DNA of 14,312 nt, taken from contig JALLAP010000402.1 in NCBI GenBank assembly GCA_036939355.1, forward strand, positions 1 to 14,312, in the 5' to 3' direction. Of the stretch, positions 7,756 through 13,772 are shown one piece after another (within the stretch, counting starts at the first letter, position 1; each line of letters opens with the position of its first letter). The position numbers were made by a program, and so were the translations under genes. The DNA comes from Thalassiosira profunda. Taxonomy: Eukaryota > Bacillariophyta > Thalassiosirophyceae > Thalassiosirales > Thalassiosiraceae. The notes below the pieces were generated by a model that saw only the letters and a list, made by a program, of their open reading frames with translations, ran no database searches and was not told where the DNA came from.

Positions 7756-8802
7756 TTACACCCTCCACGCCACTGGGGCGTCCTCCTCCAAGCTCCGCAT
7801 GCGTATCCTCGTATGTAACCGCTCCTCGCCGGCATACGCTGCTGTCGACGTGGCCGTGTGGATCACGAGGCGGTTCGACCACGCGGCCACATCTCCCACC
7901 CGCCAACGATGGCTGTAGACGTTCTCTTCCGATAGGCCCGGGCGCCACGCTTCGGCGAGGTACGCGTTGGCCTCTGCAAAGTCGAGAGTGTTGCTGGGTG
8001 ATGTTCGGGAGGAAAGGGACGCGACGTGGTAGGTTCCCACCATCGACCGCTTCCCCGTGTGCCGTTCTTTGATGACCAATGGCACCTTGGTTCCCTCCGA
8101 AAGATTGACGTCCCACCCTCCTTCCGAAGTCTCGCCTTTCGCACCTTCGGCGTGTTCGAGATGTGTGCCCTCCATTGCAATCTTGTACTTGTCAAACAGC
8201 TTGTAATGCGCGTCCACATCTTCCGGATGGATGTCCCACTTTTCCATCAGCTTCTCCGCGGGCAGCAGTTCCGCCGCTTTCACCGACGAGGCGAACAAAG
8301 TGTTTCCTCCCTTTGATGGAGCTTTCACGCACCGCATCGTCGTCAAATCGGGCGGCGGGTGCGTATCGGCCAACCCGTCGCAGTGCCACGCCCGCTGGTC
8401 CGGAGGCCAATTGTTGTACACCCCGGCACTCGACGCGGTCAATCCGTAGTAGTCTTTAACAGAGTAGGAACCGACTAAGGCGACCGAAGGATGGTCGGGC
8501 AATCGATGCTGCGTCCCGGCCCCTCCGGTGTAGCTCTGATTCCCATCGTCGGGCTGATGCGAAAACAGCTTGGCAAATGCCACCTCGTCGCCCGGCGTCA
8601 GGTGTGATTGATCGCGAAATACCAGCAGCCCATACTCGTAGAGCGCCTCCACGATGTCGTTTTGCAATTGGATGTTGCTCGAGAGGGACGATTGGGAGAG
8701 GTCCACGCCCTCGACCATCCGGCCAAAGTGGGAGGGTGCACCGTCCGGAAGCGGGCGGAGATGCCCGGCGAGGCTGCCAATCGACCTCTTCATTCTTAGC
8801 AT
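7756..8802 (-). CDS. TauD/TfdA-type Fe(II)/2-oxoglutarate-dependent dioxygenase
   Basis: Predicted oxygenase that couples 2-oxoglutarate decarboxylation to substrate hydroxylation, 348 residues, one exon. The metal site is visible: His140 and Asp142 in RAWHCDGLAD and the distal His315 in WSNRLVIHTAT, the usual 'W.NR...H' context. Arg332 or Arg334 (LHTRIRMR) should bind the 2-oxoglutarate carboxylate. NTLFASSVKAAELLP (167-181) is the family segment after the HxD. EALYEYGLLVFRDQ (52-65) is the typical N-terminal strand and helix. The ATG at 8802 has A at -3; a second in-frame ATG follows three codons later. There is no signal peptide; a short basic N terminus leaves organelle targeting open. 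The substrate (taurine-like sulfonate, amino acid, carnitine precursor or other) cannot be read from sequence. It converges on the TSP1/propeller gene with a 114-base gap. Confidence 0.9.
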   Translation of the reverse strand: MLRMKRSIGSLAGHLRPLPDGAPSHFGRMVEGVDLSQSSLSSNIQLQNDIVEALYEYGLLVFRDQSHLTPGDEVAFAKLFSHQPDDGNQSYTGGAGTQHRLPDHPSVALVGSYSVKDYYGLTASSAGVYNNWPPDQRAWHCDGLADTHPPPDLTTMRCVKAPSKGGNTLFASSVKAAELLPAEKLMEKWDIHPEDVDAHYKLFDKYKIAMEGTHLEHAEGAKGETSEGGWDVNLSEGTKVPLVIKERHTGKRSMVGTYHVASLSSRTSPSNTLDFAEANAYLAEAWRPGLSEENVYSHRWRVGDVAAWSNRLVIHTATSTAAYAGEERLHTRIRMRSLEEDAPVAWRV

Positions 8803-9310
8803 CGTATGTAGTTTCTGCCATTCAGCGTGTTATGCCATCAAGTTGGTGGTGGATGCACGCTCGGGGCTCTGGTTCTCATCCCCCGGCATCTTCGTGTGTT
8901 GTGGGTTGGTTCCAGCTCAGTGCAGGGAGATCGTAGAGCACAACAGCAGCGCCGCGCCACCTACTCCTCAAAAGCAGCCGAAACGCATCACGTTCATCGA
9001 CTAGGCAGCGGCGAGCCCCCACGGGAGGGGATGGCGGCCGAGGGCGGCGAGCAACTTGGGTAAATCCGCCCAGTAGAATCTGTACGAAGGAATAAGTGGT
9101 ATCTTCACGGCCGAAAAAAGGGGCGGAGAGATGAACGACGATGCACCCACCCGCCGGTTCGTTCATTCGTCTGAGCCTTCGGCCGACCTGACTGGCGACC
9201 CCCACCCGACCTGACTGGATCGGTTTATGTGCAGCGCAGGGACGTGGGTACATATTGGTTGCAATTTGGGCTCATAAAATGCGATCGTCTGCAGATGATA
9301 CCTATCGACG
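8803..9310. other. Divergent intergenic region between the dioxygenase and lipase-like genes
   Basis: No gene is supported in these 508 bases. Features seen are a GTATCTT heptamer at 9099-9105, an inverted repeat ATGAACGA (9131-9138) / TCGTTCAT (9159-9166) with a 20-base loop, a 13-base direct repeat (9183-9218), and an ATTGG / CATAAAA pair at 9254-9258 and 9273-9279 just before the lipase-like start. Confidence 0.65.
9183..9218 (+). repeat. Direct repeat CCGACCTGACTGG x2
   Basis: Two perfect 13-base copies at 9183-9195 and 9206-9218 have a 23-base period, close to two helical turns. They lie 93-128 bases before the lipase-like ATG. The geometry suits a dimeric regulator site; function is not shown. 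Confidence 0.55.
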
Positions 9311-10690
9311 ATGAAAATCCTCCTCGCCGGCGCCCTTCTCGTCCCTCTCGTGCCGTTGACCTTGGGCGACGAGGTCGTCGCGGCCGTCTCGGAGCCAGAT
9401 ATATTTCCATCGCTTGATCAACCACTCGAGTATCAAGTCAGCCGGTATCGTCTCCATGCGGGCGACGGGAGGCGGAGGGTGAAGCAGCAGCGGAAGAAGA
9501 AAGATAGTGATGCAGTTCGCGCCGGCCACGAGCGCAAGAGGAAGAGGAAGCACACGAAAGACCGCACGAACAAGAAAGAAAACGACAGCCAATCGCTCGT
9601 GGCCATCGCGGAGGAGAGAGTGGAAGCCCTGTACGCGGGCAGGACGTCTCAGACCCGGACGTACCCAAACAACAACGGAGGCCGCCTGCGCGTGAGCAGC
9701 GTCTACACCTACGGCGCCCCCTCCATCGCCCGCAACCCCGCCGCGTCCAATCCCAACAACCGCTGCCTCCCCGGACTGCGCATTTACACCGAGGATGCAT
9801 CGCTGCCTAGCTGTTCGTGGTGGCAATTCTGGTGCACCGCCGGGAAGGAAAGAGAAGTAACGAATGTTGATTTCGCATCAAAGGTGAATGTGGAGGAGGG
9901 ATATCCGCATCCCAAGATGGCCGCGTTGGTATTGCGATTGGTCGACGGCGAGACGGTAGAGTACACCTACAAACCGTGCCGGAATGCCGAGGACGTCGAC
10001 CAATACGGCTACCAGTGGTGGCCGGAGGCCGAATTGCCCGCCAGCATCCTTCCGCAATGGAGCATCCACGGCCTCGACGAGCATTACGAACGGCGATTAC
10101 AAAGTGTGCCTCGGTCAGTACGAGGGCCGTCGTTGGAATACGTTTCGGCGGCGCGATGCAGCTACAAATCCTCTGAGCAGGAGATACGAGCGTGTTTGAA
10201 CGACTACGAGCAGGAAACCTCGTCGCAGCTGGGCGGAGTTGCAGTTTTGGGATGGGAGATGGCCGCGCACATGGTTCACGAGACCAACGGTGCGATCGTC
10301 TCGGACACGGACACCGTCTACGTGCTGAAGAACGATCGGCCGAACGGGACGCGGCGATGCATCATCACATTCCAGGGATCCGACGGAACCGCTGACCTCT
10401 CCAATTTTGTGTTTGGGAGCAACGACGCGACGGAGTACTGCGGAAGGCCCGGGATGCACTCTGGCGTCGCCGGAGAGCTGCGGGGCATCACACAAAACCC
10501 GCAGTACGCCAAAAAGATTGTGCCAGTGCTGGAGACGTGCCACGAGGTGACATGCGTGGGCCACAGTTTGGGCGGTGCGCTGTGCAATGTGTTTGCAATG
10601 TGCGCGAACTCGGACCCGGGGAATTCCAACAGGAGAGCGGACAGGAATGGGAACGAGGATTTCGAGGCGCTTACTTGGAAGGCGAGGTGA
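9311..10690 (+). CDS. Class 3 lipase-like protein with permuted halves
   Basis: A 459-residue open frame from an ATG. It has a signal peptide (MKILLAGALLVPLVPLTLG) and a strongly basic segment (residues 54-89, including ERKRKRKHTKDR). Next, RVSSVYTYGAPSIA (127-140), NRCLPGLRIYTED (150-162), NVDFASKV and GYPHPKM (197-203) resemble the last third of Lipase_3 proteins, where the Asp and His sit. After residue 270 the frame restarts like a mature lipase N terminus: ARCSYKS, GGVAVLGWEMAAH, the oxyanion strand ITFQGSDGTADLSNF (352-366), GMHSGVAGEL, then the nucleophile elbow VGHSLGGAL with Ser419. The protein ends 40 residues later. Normal class 3 lipases run oxyanion, Ser, Asp, His; here the Asp/His-type block comes first. 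Candidate triad: Ser419, Asp187 (or Asp162), His200 (or His253/His258). It could be an active secreted esterase with permuted topology or a fused gene remnant. AGGTGATA at the stop could be a splice donor, but I see no lipase exon downstream. Confidence 0.78.
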   Translation: MKILLAGALLVPLVPLTLGDEVVAAVSEPDIFPSLDQPLEYQVSRYRLHAGDGRRRVKQQRKKKDSDAVRAGHERKRKRKHTKDRTNKKENDSQSLVAIAEERVEALYAGRTSQTRTYPNNNGGRLRVSSVYTYGAPSIARNPAASNPNNRCLPGLRIYTEDASLPSCSWWQFWCTAGKEREVTNVDFASKVNVEEGYPHPKMAALVLRLVDGETVEYTYKPCRNAEDVDQYGYQWWPEAELPASILPQWSIHGLDEHYERRLQSVPRSVRGPSLEYVSAARCSYKSSEQEIRACLNDYEQETSSQLGGVAVLGWEMAAHMVHETNGAIVSDTDTVYVLKNDRPNGTRRCIITFQGSDGTADLSNFVFGSNDATEYCGRPGMHSGVAGELRGITQNPQYAKKIVPVLETCHEVTCVGHSLGGALCNVFAMCANSDPGNSNRRADRNGNEDFEALTWKAR

Positions 10691-11392
10691 TACGGAGGAG
10701 ACGGATGGTAGATATGTAGTCTCACGATAAGAGAAGTGGTGCTTGCAAAATGCATGTGCTCGGTCGCTGCGCGACCTGCTAGGTGGTATTACGCACGGGT
10801 ATAGTACCCCAAAGATACGCCCGATGGCTGTCGGAGGGGGAAGTTCGAGAGAGACATCCACACGAAGGTCCCTTCAACGTATCTTGCGTAGAGAAGTAGT
10901 CAGGAATCAGCAACGCGAGGCTTTGCGAAAGGCAGTTCATCTCTTTGGCTCACGACAAAATAAGTATCTTTGGTGAGATAGGGTGCCACTAAACTTTTAC
11001 CTGCGTATCTTTTGCTCTTGGCTTCTCCTGAGGGGTACTAATTCATGGAAATCATGTGTCAAGAAGTTCTGGGGCGTACCTACTGGATACGTATCCTCCA
11101 ACAAATGCGTACCCCGAAGGCGACCCAGAATGAACTGCCCTTTTTTGCGCGCCGACGCTCCGCTATCAAGCGAGGAGAAGGTGCGGAGGCACACCGAAAT
11201 CAACGGCCCCTCCGCCTCGATCGTCGTTTCCACGATCCCTCTGGCTGCAGCCGCTCTGCATCGTCGTCGCCTCAATCGATGCACTCCTGATCATAAATTC
11301 CACGAACGCCTCGCACTCACATCGATCTCTCGCATCGACCGCACCAGCCGCTTTCCTCTCTCCCGCCTCCTCCCGCCTCCCGCGCCGCCACC
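10691..11392. other. Intergenic region with clustered GTATCTTT motifs
   Basis: No gene is supported in these 702 bases. Frames here lack homology or splice logic, and none continues the lipase. The stretch probably holds the lipase-like 3' UTR (with GTAGATA at 10708) and the promoter of the next gene. Four copies of the GTATCTT(T) motif fall within 203 bases, and pyrimidine-rich sequence leads into the start at 11393. Confidence 0.65.
10811..11013. promoter_or_regulatory. Cluster of GTATCTTT elements upstream of the Cys-rich secreted protein gene
   Basis: Copies are AAAGATAC (reverse) at 10811-10818, GTATCTT at 10879-10885, GTATCTTT at 10964-10971 and GTATCTTTT at 11005-11013. They lie about 380-580 bases before the ATG at 11393. 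Single copies also lie upstream of the plus-strand genes at 1899 and 13221, and a 7-base match upstream of 9311. A common transcription element is inferred. Confidence 0.35.
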
Positions 11393-12262
11393 ATGAAGCT
11401 CTCCCTCGCCCTCGCCGCCGCCCTCGCCGCCTCCGCCGAGGCCGGCCTCCTCCGCCAGCGCAAGCTCGATGATACGACCATTCCTTGCTACAACCCCGAC
11501 TCCGTGGCAGGCGATGGATCGAACTGCAACAGTCGGGACATGGAGACAACGACTTGCCGTCTCTTCGCCGTGAAGAAGGGCAACGCCAAGGACAAGGACA
11601 ACGGCAAGGACAACGAAGAAACCTGCACCCTCACCTGCAAGGAAGAAGACGATTTCGACAACAGCGACGGAAAGGGACCTGCCAAGGGGCAAGACAAGCA
11701 AGGCGGTCCCGTTATGTTCTCGCCCACCACGGCGGATGTTAGTGTGTGTTCCGTCACCATCGATGGTACCTCGCCCCCTACCATCTTTGATGACGTGACC
11801 GAGTGCACCAACTTCGGAGCGTACGCGAGTCAGAACACCTGCAAGCCGGCCTACTGCAGTGCTCCGTTCTGCTACGTCGAGGCGGGTTGCGCCGAGGCGG
11901 ATAAAACGGAGAGCAGCTTCTTCGACGGCGTGCCGTCCGGCCTGCTGTTCTTTTCCTACGACACGTGCGGCGGAGTGTGAGTTTATCTTTCTCTAGTTTC
12001 TCTTACTCTCGTCGGCAACTTCGCATCTCATTATCTGCTTGTTTCGTTATTTGTCAAACAATCTCCCAATTGCAGCGCCTCGGGCGACGGCAAGGATGGC
12101 TGCAAATGCATCAACTCCGCCCAAATCCTCTTCGATGAAGGGGATCTCTGCGACTTCGACGGCCCCAACACAGGCGCCCTCTCTGGGTGCGGCTGCCTTC
12201 CCCTCACCTACGGCTCCGACGTGTGCGCCCTCCACAGCCTCGAGGAGCCTGGCTGCCAGTGA
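11393..12262 (+). CDS. Secreted cysteine-rich protein, two exons, function unknown
   Basis: Exons 11393-11976 and 12076-12262 encode 256 residues. MKLSLALAAALAASAEA is a textbook signal peptide, followed by a basic stretch (LLRQRK) that could be a processing site. A charged Lys/Asp-rich segment (KKGNAKDKDNGKDNEE) separates an N-terminal Cys region from a longer Cys-rich C-terminal region. The latter contains CKPAYCSAPFCYVEAGC, SSFFDGVPSGLLFFSYDTCGG, then DGCKCINSAQILFDEGD and SGCGCLPLTYGSDVC. From memory, the CxxxFCYVxxxC...SYxxCGG pattern resembles a Cys-rich ectodomain module of diatom and other stramenopile surface proteins; this is a tentative link. The start is certain: its context is the full consensus GCCGCCACCATG. 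The stop TGA (12260-12262) follows the last Cys closely. A GTGAGC at 12259 could be a further donor, but no later exon is evident. Confidence 0.82.
11977..12075 (+). other. Intron of the Cys-rich secreted protein gene (99 bases)
   Basis: The donor is GGAGT|GTGAGT, followed by pyrimidine-rich sequence, and the acceptor is CCAATTGCAG|CGCC, phase 2 (GT+C gives Val). Splicing avoids the TGA at 11978 and adds 62 residues with the same spaced-Cys character. Confidence 0.88.
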
Positions 12263-13220
12263 GCAAGACCCCCAACAGCGAGGCGCCGCCAAATGCATCG
12301 AACGATTTGTGTCAGAGGTTTGTGGAACGACGGGTCCGAAAGACGAATTCCGGGCCCCGCATCTCTCTGGGAGCGACTGACTAGCAGTTAATCTAATTGT
12401 GGTATTGTGACAGATCTATCTCAGCTCGCTTTGTAGAGGAGTGCGTAGTGCATAAGATGTGCACATATTTGCAAACATATCCTCTCTTGCAGTTGCTGAT
12501 CAGCATCCTAGGTAGACGAAGTCTCCTCTCGTCCAGTCAGGGGCAATCCAGGAAAAAGAATGACGAAGGGAAGGCAGGAGGCGGCCGATTGCAATTGCAA
12601 CGTCGAACAAGCGGCGAGATGACGCATCACCATCCAATCAAAGACGACGACCCCTCGCTCGGAGAGCCTGCACGCTTCGTGCACTGTTATTTGTTCGCCC
12701 GCCAACCCCACGGCTCGCCGCAACCTTCCTGTATGCATCCTCCGCCTTCCGTTCTCGCCGTGGGAGGCGACAGGTTTGGGCGAGGTCGCCGTCCGGAGGA
12801 GAGGAGCAGGTTGACGCTCCCGGTCCCCGACTTTTCTTTGTGTCAAAGAGATTTTCACGTAGGAATCGTACTACAACGAAAGGATACCTTTAGAGAGGAG
12901 CGAGCGAGCACGGAGCACTTGAAGCACGGAGAGGACTGCCGAGGCGACAGCGACGCCCAGGAAAGCACGGCGATCTCTGCGCTGGACGAGGGACTCGGCG
13001 CCAACACATCCTTTTAGAGTGAAAGGAAATAGGCGTTCTGTAAATTCCAGAGTGCACCCCCGGTATCTTTGAAGCGGGAGGCTGGGAAGAGGGTGCGGCG
13101 CCAAACGCTCATCTATTGCGTTTGTTCCGCCGGGAAAGTCGGTTGTTGAGAGTGTTATCTAGAGGTTGGGCAAATAGAGACAGGTTCCTCCGAATTGCAA
13201 CTGTTTTGCATCGCGCCACG
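12263..13220. other. Long stretch without a supported gene
   Basis: These 958 bases hold frames of up to 206 codons, but they open only from TTG or GTG and have no recognisable domain. Visible details are a TTTGCAAA palindrome near 12470, TGACGCATCA near 12619 (CRE/bZIP-like), and the GTATCTTT motif at 13063. It probably includes the 3' UTR of the Cys-rich gene and the promoter of the gene at 13221. An RNA gene cannot be excluded by eye. Confidence 0.6.
13063..13070 (+). promoter_or_regulatory. GTATCTTT motif upstream of the Cys-cluster protein gene
   Basis: This exact octamer starts 158 bases before the ATG at 13221, a placement similar to the copy before the FMN reductase gene. It is part of the recurrent set described at 1796 and 10811-11013. 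Confidence 0.35.
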
Positions 13221-13661
13221 ATGGGCCGGCCGATCAACAACAAGCAGGACGCCCCCGGCTCGTCGGAGCCCCAATCCTTCAAGTGGCAAACCAGCGCGGA
13301 CAACTACACCGACGAGAAGACGGGGGTGTCCACCGCGACCGCCACGGAAAACCAAGTGCTCGAGGACGGCACCCGCATCATCACCAAGACGACGGAGCTC
13401 AAGCAGCAGCACGACCACGGATCGACGACAGTAAAGAGCACGGCCACGCAAAGGATCGAGACGGTGCAGGTGGAGGAGCGGGTGATCGGGGAGGACCTGA
13501 CGCCATTGGACTGCTTTCTGTGCTGCTGTCCGTGCTTTCGGCCGTGCTTCAAGAAGAAGACGGAGGAGGGGGAGGAGGGAGAGGAGGGCGGGGAGAAGAA
13601 ATCCAAGTGGAGGACGGTGGCGACGGAGACCAAGGTGACGGAGGGGGACGTCAATGATTGA
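13221..13661 (+). CDS. Small protein with dense Cys cluster and acidic linker, function unknown
   Basis: Unrecognised 146-residue protein, one exon. The open frame extends back to 13116 only from a TTG; the ATG at 13221 has A at -3 and G at +4. Residues 20-95 are hydrophilic, Thr-rich and beta-prone (VSTATATENQVLEDGTRIIT, TVQVEERVIGEDLT). Residues 98-109 carry six Cys (DCFLCCCPCFRPCFKKK) followed by Lys, the arrangement of S-palmitoylated membrane anchors. A Glu/Gly run (TEEGEEGEEGGEKK) then leads to a closing block (KWRTVATETKVTEGD) that echoes the start (KWQTSADN). There is no signal peptide or membrane helix. The N-terminal Gly is followed by Arg, which disfavours myristoylation. A cytosolic-face, lipid-anchored protein is an inference; metal binding by the Cys cluster is an alternative. 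Confidence 0.72.
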   Translation: MGRPINNKQDAPGSSEPQSFKWQTSADNYTDEKTGVSTATATENQVLEDGTRIITKTTELKQQHDHGSTTVKSTATQRIETVQVEERVIGEDLTPLDCFLCCCPCFRPCFKKKTEEGEEGEEGGEKKSKWRTVATETKVTEGDVND

Positions 13662-13772
13662 AAGGATCGTTTTCAGATGAATCGAGATGCCATGTTTTAA
13701 GGAAGCGACTTTCTACTGCAAGCGATCGTAGCGCGTGTAGGAAAGACCACTACATTACAATACGCTCCATCC

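Noticed and set aside
858..10301. TGCGATCGTCT 11-mer present at 858, 9280 and 10291
   Set aside because: Copies lie in unrelated contexts (exon edge, intergenic, coding); repeated 11-mers are expected by chance in a GC-rich window of this size.
11450..11475. Possible RXLR-type translocation motif after the signal peptide of the Cys-rich protein (LLRQRK)
   Set aside because: The residues do not match R-x-L-R and there is no following EER; a simple basic processing site is more likely.
12397..13017. Plus-strand frame of 206 codons
   Set aside because: Starts at TTG, has no domain, no typical codon bias and no supporting splice sites.
12871..13104. Minus-strand frame containing a twin-arginine-like RRAFLGVAVASAV segment
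   Set aside because: No ATG in frame, no exon that would continue into a protein, and the match is short; kept only as a remark under the gene-poor stretch.
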